This document shows positions 1 through 9,897 of a stretch of DNA of 64,000 nt, piece after piece. The stretch's first letter is position 1. Each line of letters opens with the position of its first letter. The DNA comes from Tribonema minus. Its lineage: Eukaryota; Sar; Xanthophyceae; Tribonematales; Tribonemataceae. The DNA is taken from positions 1,922,001 to 1,986,000 of the forward strand of contig JAFCMP010000223.1 of the NCBI GenBank assembly GCA_017506865.1, read 5' to 3'. Under the pieces are notes generated by a model. It saw only the letters and a program-made list of their open reading frames with translations. It did not search any database and was not told the origin of the DNA. Position numbers and translations under genes: made by a program.

Positions 1-10
1 AAACATGTCT

Positions 11-384
11 ACAAACCAGCATGTTCACGAGCCGCAGTCAACAGCAGCAGCAGCAGCCGCAACGGATTATCATCAACAACAGGCGCAGCGAAAAATTTGG
101 TGTATTATGAACATGTGCCACAGAGGAAGCTGTGTTCTTAAGCGCTGCTTGCCGTCTTGCTGAATCACACTCGAGGCACAGCTACATTGATATATTTACA
201 AACCAGCATGTTCACGAGCCGCAGTCAACAGCAGCAGCAGCAGCCGCAACGGATCATCATCAACAACAGGCGCAGCGAAAAATGTGGTGTATTATTAACA
301 TGTGCCACACAGGAAGCTGTGTTCTTGAGCGCTGCTTGCCGTCTTGCTGAATCACACTCGAGGCACAGCTACATTGACACGGCA
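11..384. repeat. 187-bp tandem duplication
   Basis: Two head-to-tail copies (11-197 and 198-384) begin with ACAAACCAGCATG and include a short CAG run and the shared tail ending in GAGGCACAGCTACATTGA. The copies differ at only a few positions. 187 is not a multiple of 3, so a shared reading frame is not kept; I see no gene here. The first copy is close to the window edge, so more copies may lie outside. Confidence 0.9.
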
Positions 385-794
385 CAAATTGTTGTACTCG
401 AAGGCGTCCTTGCGAGGCTGGCCAAGCACACACTCGTGCCACGGCTGCTGGACGAGAGTGCTGGCGTTACCAGTGGCGTACACATTACATAAACGCGGAG
501 GTGCCTGAGGTACCTCCATGGCGGTGCGCTCCTCCGCGGTGCGCGCCGCCCAGTCCCCGCCCCCCCCCCGCCGTGAGCCACATCCTGCGTCGAGGAGAAA
601 TATGCCTCAAGAGCCACTGGACGCACTTCTCCATCGCTAGCGCGTTGTGGGGCTCGGTGGACTCGAGAAGCACACTAGGGACTCCGTCATCTCCCGCACC
701 AGGATCATGGAGGGCAAGGGGTCGACGACTCTGGTTTTTCTTAGACTAGCACCAGCCACAGTAAAGGCTCAGCCACGGCGGCGACCGGCCCTGA

Positions 795-1202
795 GCCCCG
801 TGTATAGCCAATGTAGACCGCCGGTCCCGTGGCGTCATACTCTGCGAAGTAGTCTGTGGCTGTGGCCATGGCGATGATGTGCTGGCTGCAGCCACTCCCA
901 CAGGCGACTGGAAACCTGATGGAATCGTCGATGCCAACGACGTGCCGCCCGCCCCTGCAGTGCCTGGGGCCCCTGTTGCCCCTGTGGCGCCCGTCACGCC
1001 TGTGGCACCCGTTGCGTCTGTTGTGCCTGTTGCCCCTGTCATGCCGGCAGTGGTGCCTCCTGTGCCCGTAACGCCAGTGCCGCCGCCTGCCGGCGGCGAT
1101 CTGAACGGCGACGGTCAGGTCAACGGCCCTGATGAGCTGCCGGGGGACTACAACTATGATGGCGTTGTGGACGCCAACGACGTGCCGCCGCCCCCCGTGT
1201 AA
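795..1202 (+). CDS. Possible exon with dockerin-like calcium-binding repeats and a Pro/Ala/Val-rich spacer
   Basis: The frame is open from 795 to a TAG/TAA-type stop right after 1200 and has no clear start, so it would be a 3' exon. It contains three Asp/Asn-rich loops: PDGIVDANDV, then a spacer of about 45 residues rich in Pro, Ala and Val, then LNGDGQVNGPDE followed by YNYDGVVDANDV. The D-x-N-x-D-G-x-V-x-x-x-D pattern is that of dockerin type I and related EF-hand-like calcium-binding loops; the repeated VDANDVPP supports real selection on the protein. Proline-rich spacers are common in algal wall or secreted proteins, but no signal peptide is visible. I cannot name the protein. Nothing next to it helps, and a decayed or chance frame is possible. 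Confidence 0.4.
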   Translation, partial: APCIANVDRRSRGVILCEVVCGCGHGDDVLAAATPTGDWKPDGIVDANDVPPAPAVPGAPVAPVAPVTPVAPVASVVPVAPVMPAVVPPVPVTPVPPPAGGDLNGDGQVNGPDELPGDYNYDGVVDANDVPPPPV

Positions 1203-2276
1203 GCAGCGGCAGGGGGTAGGGCTATTATTTTTGATAGTGCTGGAGCCAGTGGCACCGGCCTACTGCTGCGACTGACACAGCCCCACAATGCCGCACGAGG
1301 GGGGGGGGGGGGGGGGGGGGGGGCACATCGACTGGGAACGTGGGGGGGGGTATACAGAGCAGCAGACAGCGAGGCGCCCTCCGTCCGTTAAACACACTGC
1401 CGCATTACTTCGTGCCAGGTGGGCGGCCGCCTTCCCATCTGCAGCGTGCTCTGCTGCTACTGGCGGGGCCCACAGAGCCTGCGCTGCGGCTCAACAGCAA
1501 TTGCAGCAGCCCGCAGCTGCTCTGTTGTTCTATTGTTTTGTGTCAGGCGGGGAGATGGTGTAAGACTTGGGAGCGAATCGACATATGGTAGAAAAGCAAT
1601 GCAGGCAGGTCTGCCGCCTCTGCAATGTGTCATGCATGGGGCCGATAGGGGCAGAGAGAATATAGTTGTGGACTGTTGATGGATGCCATTTAAGTGGGTT
1701 ATTTTCCTCTAAGACTTATCACTCAGGATGGCACAGGCGGTGGGCGAGCATGAAGAAGTGCCGCTGTCTTGCACAGTTCGGGCCGCGCCAGGACACCCAC
1801 GTAAGACCTGTGTCTCGGAACAGAGCAACAGCGACAGCTTTCCATTTTCATCCGTTGTGCAAATTAAATTATCCCTCTTGGAGTGGAACAGACAGACCCT
1901 GCTGGCTCTGGACCGACAAAGCGTTGCCTACGGCTGGGATGCTTAGTTCCCCCCTCTTTCACCGTGACAGATCCTTTTAAGATCAGATTACATCCCATGG
2001 CTGCACGTGTGATCTTCGTGTTTAATGTCCTCTTGTTTAAATGGTGCTCGCTCAACTATGCTAATCTGTGTTCATGATGCTGTTGCTTCGGCCGCCGCTC
2101 TTCTAAGGACAATGGCCTCTGTTGTTTCTGGTTAGGCGGCATCTCTGTCAGTCAGAACTCTTTTGGACCGATTATATAGGCCTCAGCCACTGGCAGTTGG
2201 GTTGCCTACTGCCGAATTGCGTGCTGTAGCAATCGCACACATGTGATCTGTGGGAGCTCAGCTTTGACCTGCTGTT
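1203..2276. other. No gene recognised; contains a G25 homopolymer
   Basis: No frame here shows a domain or splice-bounded coding pattern I can support. The notable feature is an uninterrupted run of 25 G at 1299-1323, followed by a second G-rich stretch (TGGGGGGGG) near 1340. Confidence 0.6.
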
Positions 2277-3560
2277 CTGTGGCCTTGGGCCCAAGAAGTG
2301 TGCTGTCAAGTCATGACAGCGATCCAAGCAAGCTCCGTGGCTAGTCGTCTTCATTCCATGATTTTGGGTGTTCAGTGATTATTATCCAGATGACATGCAT
2401 GCAGCATTGCTCAGCGCGGCCCGCTGAGCATCCACTCCAGATCAGTCTCAACCTCAAATGGGAGTGTGAACATTGCACAACCTCAGCTTCAAACTTCAAC
2501 TTCACCTTGAAGTTCAACTTCAACTTCAACTGTTGCCACAGTGCTCAACATGCATTTTTGCACACTTCAGCCTACCGCTGCCACGTACCCCCCCTGCATG
2601 GTGCTCTGCCACATACCCCCGCCCCTGCATGGTGCTCTCTGCATCCTTGCACAACCTGCAGCGGTACAAGTAATATGCATGTGCTGTGCATCACTGGATG
2701 TTCTCACATCACGTGCAAATGATCCGTTACACCTAATACCTTGCTGCAGAAGCAGAAAACGCACACAGCACAGTGGCCGGTGCCAACGCACTGCGCTCGC
2801 GCAAACGCACAAACAACACCCCCCCCCCCCCCCCCCATGTCCTAGGCTGGGGGGCAGCCCAGTTGTGTACTCCGTCGCAACACAAGTTGCGACCAAACTC
2901 TTGGTACCCCCAAACCCCGGTCTCGCGCCAGACGCTGAGCAACCAGCAGCCAGAGAATCCAGGCATTAACTGCATGATGACGACATCCTCCTGCAGTTGG
3001 CCGCGTGGAACAGGTATGTGGCCAGACATTGCTAAACTACACCATGTGCCCTCTTGCACATTTGAAACCCGCTTGAAGCCCATAGCGACTACGGGTAAGC
3101 ATTCAGAGAATCTACGGCACTCCGTATCGAGGAACGACAACTTCCTCCGCCAGACGCCGTGCCGTCTGCACTAACGTGAGCCCTGACATCCGATTGCCCC
3201 CACCACCGAGCCAGATAGCCGGTGAAAACAACAGTATGATCCTGCTACCACGTATATAGTCGGAAACGGCCCAATAATAACTATACCCCCCCCCATGACA
3301 GAGACGGGCTCCTCGTTTCCCCCCTGCCAACGCCAAGACCACGCTCCGGCATGTTGCCTTGTTGCCATAGCTTGCACGCCAGGCATGCAACACTGTAACT
3401 CACGTGTCATCTCTTGCTCTAGCGTCAAGCAACCTCGCCGGACTTGCGGTCAAAACAACAACTGTTGTACGCCAACGGCTCCTACAAGTGTCTGAGGCAC
3501 AACCACCCCTCAACACCTCAGGCTGTCCTCCTCCGGCAGCCTCCCGAAGGCTGCGCAGAG
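2277..3560 (+). repeat. Left arm of a 1.26-kb inverted repeat; copy 1 of the terminal repeat family
   Basis: This segment is matched in reverse complement by 17900-19158. The outer edge is sharp: it starts CTGTGGCCTTGGGCCC, followed by a palindromic CTGTCAAGTCATGACAG, a TTCAAC/GTTGAA array (about 2480-2530), a CCCCTGCATGGTGCTCT motif found twice, and a C18 run at 2819-2836. The first about 300 bp are shared with the copies at 4726, 8540, 19158 and 22521; the rest is shared only with the right arm. Long, slightly diverged inverted arms of this kind are typical of large terminal-inverted-repeat or foldback DNA transposons. I see no target-site duplication. Confidence 0.75.
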
Positions 3561-3670
3561 TGTGTTTTGCCCCAAGCTGACCCGAATCCATGCCGTCAGC
3601 TGCCAGGAAAGACTCCTGATTGATATCACACCCTAGGTATCTGTGCTGCACGAAACTGAGAGCTGTGCAG

Positions 3671-3706
<36 letters not shown>

Positions 3707-4725
3707 AGCCCCCCCCCCAGCGCCAAGCAGGCGATCAAGGGTTGCACAGCGAGCCAAGAGGGTGTAAATCAACTGTCAACCACCAGCACTCACCCAAAAC
3801 AGGACAGTGCAGGAGATACAGGCAACCCCATCCGAGAAAACGTGTATGCAGCAAACCCCGAGGACTACGCCCGAAGTCCTTTAAAACATTACCCTCCGGT
3901 GGATGTAGCGTGCCAGTAAATCGTTGATAGGGTCACTGACACTGCATACACCGCCAGACTGCCGCCAGGCCGCAAGATGCGCGATGAACGACGCAATACA
4001 AAAAAGCACGGCAGTAGTGAGAGAGGGCACTGAATGAACAGCCGGCGAGCTAGCGCCAGCGTGCCAAAACAACTACTGGGCAGCAGCGCAAGCCACTCAC
4101 CTAATTTCAGCCGTAAATACTCCCGCCAATCGCCAGAGCGCGCCACCCACGCTCAGGAAAAACTCAAACCGAAAACGCCGAGCTCAGCGCACGCCACGTC
4201 AAGCAATTTTTGAGCTGCCCATCGCTCCAGTTACTCCTCCAGCAGCAATAACCCCCCTGATACCCCCAAGATTCTCACTGCAGGCCCTCGCGGTGGTAGA
4301 CACTCACGCCCCTGCAAATGATGGACTTCACGCGCAAGTTGAAGTCGCCTTCTTCCGCACGCAGAGCACGCCGGACCGTGGTAGACACTAATCCAGCACA
4401 GGTCTCGGACGCAACCGTGACGCGACAACTGGTGGCCAGTTGACGTCGTTGCACTCCGATATGCCGCCAAAGTCCTGCTGAAAAACAGCTCTATCAGTTG
4501 CTGTTCGGTTTCCCGGCCCGATAGATCAGCTGCGAGCGCCCCGTATACACGTAAGCGCCAACTAAGAGACGGAGAAAGGGCTGGCGCTGAAGGCAGCCCG
4601 CTTTTAGTTGACAGATAGATGGTCCGCTCGCGGCACTTGCCGGTACAGAAGTCCAGTCCAGAGCTCTCCGTTCGCTGGCTCGAAACGGCGAAGGTGTCGG
4701 CTCGAGCACTCCAGTCTCCAGATGC
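3561..4725. other. No gene recognised; contains a C36 homopolymer
   Basis: A run of 36 C at 3671-3706 is followed by a second run of 10 C. The frames crossing these runs give only poly-Pro or poly-Gly. The remainder holds no domain I recognise; a short motif GTGGTAGACACT occurs twice (about 4292 and 4379). Confidence 0.55.
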
Positions 4726-5065
4726 GGCCTTGCGGCCGTGATGTGTCTACAAACTACGTCTTTCCAGGGCGAGGGCCATATGTACAATGACCAGATCCAT
4801 GAGAGGTAAGCTTCCAGCTTGATTCAAGGTGTACAGTGATTTCATTAGCAGTTGCAAGCAACGCAGCATTGCTCAGCACATGACGCTAACCCTCAACCAA
4901 CATGCGGAGCAACCCTACTTCAACTTCAAGTTGAACATCAACCTCAACTTGAAGTTGAACTTACAACTTCAAAAAATGCTGCATAATTGTGCGTCTCATC
5001 AACCGCTACACATGTGCTGTCGCACTTGCACCTCTGCATGCACCGCTGCCACAGATTGCCGGCGT
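4726..5065 (+). repeat. Terminal repeat family, copy 2
   Basis: Starts GCGGCCTTGCGGCCGTGA, a variant of the terminus at 2277, and is closest to 22521-22860, with which it shares the run GACCAGATCCATGAGAGGTA. It contains alternating TTCAAC and GTTGAA arrays at about 4918-4975 that can fold back on themselves. Its inner about 250 bp recur in reverse complement at 5738-5992, so the two copies flank fragment C. Confidence 0.75.
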
Positions 5066-5689
5066 GGCCACCGACCAGGCTTAGCGTTGTTGCGTTGGCC
5101 GCGCTGTTGCTAGCGGTTCCAGACTGCGATACCAAGCTCTGTGCGCTGTAGAAGCTGCTGCATTGCCCAGCACCTGTCACACCTGAAGTCAGCGCAAAGC
5201 CGTGCGCAGTGCTGATGACACCACTGTCATGTGTACCGCCATCGAGAAGAACAGGTAGCGGCACTGAGCTGTGGGTCCCAATACCACCGTCACCTCCATC
5301 GACAGCTGACTGTGCGAAGCCTTGTGTAGACAGAGGCCCTGAGCTACAAGTCCCGTCGTCATGATTGCCGCTGGCGCCAGCAGACTTTGCCAGGCCTTGA
5401 GCATTGCTGCCAGCACTCTCCATCTGCGGCTCCGAGCTTGGAGTCTGTGTGTGGCAGTGCACCGTTCTGCGACACCATTAACGGCTGCACATGTGCACAC
5501 CTGAATGACACGGCCATGTCCATCATAAAGCGGCGCTGAGCCGTGCGCCGCATGATGACGACCACCACTACTGACGGCGGATTGCGCGGTACTGTCTGTG
5601 ATGCTGCTACCAGCAGATGGTACTGTTGAGCTCCGTGATGGGCTGATAGCGTCACGACCGCCACCATCGCCTATGGTGATTGTAAACAT
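5066..5689 (-). pseudogene. Fragment C: inverted, truncated copy of the Ser/Gly-rich repeat region of gene A
   Basis: Read on the minus strand this matches plus-strand 14975-15600 almost base for base. Shared peptides include SPSRSSTVPSAGSSITDS, VCTCAAVNGVAERC and SAGASGNHDDGTCSSGPLST. It has no N-terminal domain and stops where it meets the inverted repeats at 5065 and 5738, so it is a captured piece and not a gene. The high identity to one part of gene A suggests recent copying. Its frame drifts (the best frame changes near 5460), consistent with no selection. Confidence 0.75.
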
Positions 5690-6073
5690 TAATCCAGCCC
5701 TGCGTTTATAAAAACTGACAATGTATAGGATAAATCAGTGTGGCAACGGTGCATGCAGAGGTAGGTGCAAGTGCGACAGCCCGTTTGCGGTGGATGATGA
5801 ACAGCTAGCTCACCACTCTGCATGCATTGTTTAAGTTGCGAGATCAACAGCCGATGCTTAACGTGAATTCAAAGTAGGGTTCTTTGCAGGTGGGGCTAGG
5901 GAATAGCGTGGTCATGCCGGGCTAGGGTTAGTGTCATGCGCTGAGCAATGCTGCGCTGCTTGCGCTTTTAATAATCACTGTACTCCTGAAACATAGATAT
6001 GGTGATTGTATACATTAATCCAGCCCTGCGCGTTTTAAAAACCGACATACTCTATAGGATGAATAAATGTCGA
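5669..6073. repeat. Direct repeat of about 77 bp (5669-5745 and 5997-6073)
   Basis: Both copies carry ATGGTGATTGTA, then ACATTAATCCAGCCCTGCG and a TATAGGAT motif. They lie on either side of the inverted repeat at 5738-5992, so this edge of fragment C was probably duplicated together with its flank. Confidence 0.65.
5738..5992 (-). repeat. Inverted partner of copy 2 of the terminal repeat family
   Basis: Reverse complement of about 4810-5060: shared landmarks are GGTGCATGCAGAGGT and GCTGAGCAATGCTGCG. It lacks the outer terminus. Together with 4726-5065 it brackets fragment C in a unit of about 1.27 kb with inverted ends. Confidence 0.7.
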
Positions 6074-6399
6074 GGAAAAATCGGTTTAGAGGTCCGCGAG
6101 TTATGAATTCTTGTTATGAATGCTTGTAAAAAAGCTCGGGAACTCTGCACCGGATTTTAGTATGTAGAGAACACTTCACAAACAACAGGTTGCTTCGTAG
6201 CACAGACTGGGGTCTTGGATGCCGACCTGCGCTCTGTGGCATGTACCCTTCAATACGTGCGACTCGTGGCGCAGTAGCGAGCCACATGGACGGGATGCCG
6301 GCCACACCACCGCTATCCTGGTGCAGCAGTAGAACGAACTGCTGTTTGATTATTTCGACTTATCCGTGCTGGAGAAGGTGAGCGCTTTAGCTCGAAGGA

Positions 6400-6570
6400 T
6401 ACGTACATTTGTAGCCCTGCATACATGACGTTACCCTTCGAAAAAGATATCGTCAACTCAACAGCTGTGATACTTGATACCTTTGGCACGAAACAATAGC
6501 ATTCGGTTCAAATCATCGCGCGCGCGCTCACTAAAACCAGCAAATCAAACCGTAGATTTCCAGTACCCGT
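6400..6570 (-). mobile_element. Diverged partial copy of the 0.8-kb TIR element
   Basis: Its reverse complement resembles the left part of 30588-31384: a GCGCGCGC stretch, then GAACC, AATGCTATTG and CCAAAGG in the same order and spacing, followed by ATCACAGCTG. The end is truncated and diverged. Confidence 0.45.
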
Positions 6571-6846
6571 TCTGAAGCACATCACACTATGTCTGTGAGA
6601 GTGATTGCCCAGCTTTCTTACGGCTGAAAAAATCAAGTGAAGCGCTAACTAAGCTGTCTCGTTCTGTGCGACAAATTTTTTGTTGTGCCAAGGCGGAGAG
6701 GTATACATATAAGTGGACCTGACGGGCACGCTGCATACCGTAGGCAAGAACGAATACACACCTGAGCAGGTTACCACCATACACTAGATGATGCGATGAT
6801 AAGCCTGAGCATAGATGTAGAGATGCAGTAGGTAGACTGATCAAGT

Positions 6847-7296
6847 CTAGTGCGAAGTTCTAAAGATCTGCCTCGTAGCAGCCAATATCCACAGCCAGCA
6901 TTTCAGGAAGATCTCCAACTGATAAGAAAAATGGTTGTTGATCACACCAGGGCCACCGCCCGGCAGCAGGTAGCTTAGCGTTTCAGATATTACAATGGGC
7001 TGGTGGTGTTTGTTTGGCTTTGTCTTCCAATGAATGGGATACAATAGTGCATTGCCTAGAAGCATTGGCTTGCCTGTGCAAATGACCGCGCGTTGACATG
7101 GAGCTATGTCATGTACGACTTGTACAATGATGGCTGCAGGTGCAGCCCTCCCGTTGACAAGGATAGTGTTGCTGGGCGAGATATAGACAACATGCTGAGA
7201 AGCGAAGAATGCATGCTGCATGGGACCTCTGCCGAGCAGCCGCGGGACAGAAGCAACATCCTCGCCTTCCAGCGCCCTTAGCACTGATGCCTGCAT
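6847..7296 (-). CDS. Hypothetical open frame, 149 codons
   Basis: The longest frame between the repeats at 6.1 and 7.4 kb, with a balanced residue composition and no low-complexity runs. It includes a hydrophobic middle (about residues 38-70) and a stretch rich in Pro and Gly near residue 120. I recognise no family. It lacks a convincing splice context and lies in a transposon-rich stretch, so it may be an element-borne frame or chance. A further frame on the same strand (6587-6844) follows directly downstream and could be another part. Confidence 0.25.
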   Translation of the reverse strand: MQASVLRALEGEDVASVPRLLGRGPMQHAFFASQHVVYISPSNTILVNGRAAPAAIIVQVVHDIAPCQRAVICTGKPMLLGNALLYPIHWKTKPNKHHQPIVISETLSYLLPGGGPGVINNHFSYQLEIFLKCWLWILAATRQIFRTSH

Positions 7297-7384
7297 TGAA
7301 ACATATGGAGAAGGGACATGCTGTGGATTTGTCGCAGAAATTTACTGATGTGGCCGAGATGCTACTTCGTTCAATCCTATTTAT

Positions 7385-8203
7385 GAGACCCTGACCCTGA
7401 CCTAATTCCGGCGTTTTTTAAGGCTTGCCCTAATCAGGTTTTCCCTGGCGCAAACCCTAGCTTGACGTGGATGCTGGCGCACGCTGAAGTCCGCAGCAGG
7501 AGACGTGACACTGTCTCCTTAGACACAGTCGTGCTTGCCTACCAAGCGGGATTACCTTACCGTGGGCGCTAGCCGCTGAGAAACCATCTTTCGTGTTGAG
7601 ACCTCTCTGTGCGAAAGGCAGCGTTGATGCACACCACTCCTGCTGGAGGCGGTGCGGTGCGTCGCTACCGCTATGATTTAGGCACTTTACATCTATGCTA
7701 GCGCAGCCTGACCCAGCGTCGCCGCCGTGCCTCACAGCGCGCGCCATGATCACTTTTCAAGAAAACTCAAAAAGTTGCGCACACTGAAAGCTTATCAACT
7801 CCACTGCAACACTATGATTTGCGGCGCTGATGGGCTTGATGGCTAGCCCCTGCTGCCCTTGATAAAAGTATGCATGGGTGTGGCCATATGCCATCGCCGT
7901 CTTGGTAGCTTAGGAAGAATTGATTTTAATTTCTGTTTTTGACCCGTTCACGAGGTGGTGAGCTGAACGGATGCAAAATTTTGTAGCCCTGTGTGCATAC
8001 ATGAGTCCTTGAACTGATTTTGATTTGTGTTTTTGACCCGTTCACAAGGTGGTGAGCTCGTTGTGCCGAACGGATGCAAACTTTTGTAGCCCTGTGTGCG
8101 TACATGAGTCCTTGATAAAAACCCTATAGCTAACTCTTCAGCTGTGATTAGCTGAATGCTTTGGCGTGAACAGTGTCGATTTGCGCGCGCTCGCGGAAGC
8201 GGA
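7385..8203 (-). mobile_element. Truncated, inverted copy of the 0.8-kb TIR element
   Basis: Matches 30588-31384 in reverse complement over most of its length. Shared landmarks are TAATTCCGGCGTT at the 7.4-kb end, CCACTCCTGCTGGAGG, GACCCGTTCACGAGGTGGTGAGC and GCGCGCTCGCG. The end at about 8203 stops inside the GC-rich end of the element and abuts the terminal repeat copy at 8205-8540. No long frame is present, so the element was probably non-autonomous. Confidence 0.7.
7915..8117. repeat. Tandem pair of 94 and 105 bp inside the TIR element
   Basis: Two adjacent copies each carry TTTTTGACCCGTTCAC, GGTGGTGAGCT, ACGGATGCAAA and ACATGAGTCCTTGA. The second is longer by an insertion around CGTTGTGCC. 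The copy of the element at 30.6 kb has a single unit, so the duplication is specific to this copy. Confidence 0.8.
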
Positions 8204-8204
8204 G

Positions 8205-8540
8205 AAACAAAATGTGGCAGCGGTAGGCAGAAGTGTGCCAAAATGCATGTTGAGCACTGTGGCAACAGTTGAAGTTGAGATTGAACTTCAAGTTGAAGTT
8301 GAAGTTTGACAATTGTTGAAGTTGAGGTTGTGCAATGTTCAACACGCTTCAGTTGAGATTGATACTCGTCTGGAGTGGATGCTCAGCGGGCCGCGCTGAG
8401 CAATGCTGCATGCATGTCATCTGGATAATAATCACTGAACACCCAAAATCATGGAATGAAGACTTCTTCTTGTTCAGCCACGGAGCTTGCTTGGATCGCT
8501 GTCATGACTTGACAGCACACTTCTTGGGCCCAAGGCCACA
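8205..8540 (-). repeat. Terminal repeat family, copy 3 (reverse orientation)
   Basis: Reverse complement of the family end at 2277. It contains GTTGAAGTTGAGATTGAAC arrays and GCTGAGCAATGCTGCATGC, and ends exactly at CCCAAGGCCACA (8540), the same boundary as at 19158. It lies about 1.36 kb upstream of gene A; copy 4 has the same orientation just upstream of gene B. Confidence 0.8.
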
Positions 8541-9897
8541 TTTGGTGACCGGAGTTTGCGGATCTGGACGCTACGTCCTGGGGGACGCCCCGCCCGCAGA
8601 CAAAGGTTCCTCGGGTGTTCCCTGCTGACAGGGGCCCGGACTTCACAAGTGGCAGGGACAGAACGGCATCGGTGTTCCCTGCTGACACGGGCCCGGACTT
8701 CGCAAGTGGCAGGGACAGAACGGCATCCAGGACCGTTCGGACCTTCTTCCTGTCAGCCTCGGCGCACCGAGGTCTGCTTTCTGGCGCACGCACTTCATTT
8801 TAAGGTGTTTGCGATCGTATCGTCAGCCGGACGGTACTGGGGAGGACCCCAGCCCGCCAGACCGCCAGATTAAGGGCTGCTGACAGCCTACGTGGTAGTT
8901 TGGTTCATTGGGCAACGGCAAACTTTCTACAGGCATCGTGGGCTTGCCGCAGGCCTACGTATCGCCATCGCACGCAATTTAACTTTTCCGGTGGGCAGTT
9001 ACACATCGAACGCGCAGAGTTTTGCAGGGCGGTGTGTGGCGTACGCACAGAATTTGAAGGATTAGCGTGGCAACCTTCATCTACAAGCATTCGTGGGCTC
9101 GCATCACGCCTACGTCGCCTTCCTCGCACACAGTTCAACTTCCGGTGGCAGTTGAACGTCGAACGCGCAGAGTTTTGCAGGGCGGTGAGTGCGCACAGGA
9201 CTGGGGGATTGGCGTGCGGTGCTTTGGAGCTGGTGGGAGGGAGCCGTGCGGGTCATCTGGGCGGCTTTGGCGCTTGGGTGAGCAGTGGGGCTGGCGCTTG
9301 GTGGAAAAACAGGAGAACCGGGTTAATTGGTTGGCGCTGAGGAGCGATTGCGAGCAGCGCTGGCGTGGCGTTGAGGCAGCGGCGCAGTACATCGGTACGT
9401 CATCTAGCCTGCTTCTCGATTGTCGTAGCTGGCCTGCTCGCACGATCGCAGCGTACTTCTGTGGCCTCATGTTGCAGTTTTCGCTTCATTGCTAGTTTTC
9501 GAGGCGTATTCTGCGTGTTTGCCGAGGTCGCATGGTTGCGTGCTCTGGCAAACTGCTAGTTCTACAACATTGCGATATTGCCTACTTCGGAGCACGGTGT
9601 CCTACGGCCTGGTGGAAATTCGTGGCGTGCGGAATCGATTTTCGACAGCCAATTTTTCTTGCGAGGCAGCGCTGCCACACCCTGCTGCCTCACTGGTGTC
9701 ACTGGCATAGAAGTCACACGTACTGCAGCTCTGCACCGCCTACGGCGCTGGGGGGGGGGGTTGCTGCAGACGTCTGGTGCAGAAACTTGGCGTACAAACT
9801 GGCTCGGCAACGGCGTATCAGCTTGCTTGACGCTCGTCTATTGAGCTCAGTGATCATCGGATGATCGAGACAATCATGGTGAGCTCATTCGGCAACG
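8541..9897. repeat. Leader of gene A: two sets of tandem repeats, no recognised gene
   Basis: A 57-bp unit beginning GTGTTCCCTGCTGACA is repeated head to tail at about 8617-8673 and 8674-8730. A second, looser pair of about 145 bp (about 8930-9060 and 9080-9200) shares TCGTGGGCT, CTACGT and CGAACGCGCAGAGTTTTGCA. The rest, up to the first ATG of gene A at 9898, shows no domain. Its position between copy 3 of the terminal repeat and gene A makes it a candidate 5' leader. Confidence 0.6.

Noticed and set aside
746-1042. Minus-strand frame with collagen-like Gly-Ala-Thr repeats
   Set aside because: It is the antisense of the Pro/Ala/Val-rich spacer of the plus-strand dockerin-like frame; the repeat pattern follows from that.
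8617-9200. CRISPR-like array
   Set aside because: Only two units of each repeat, with no spacers between them; plain tandem duplications.
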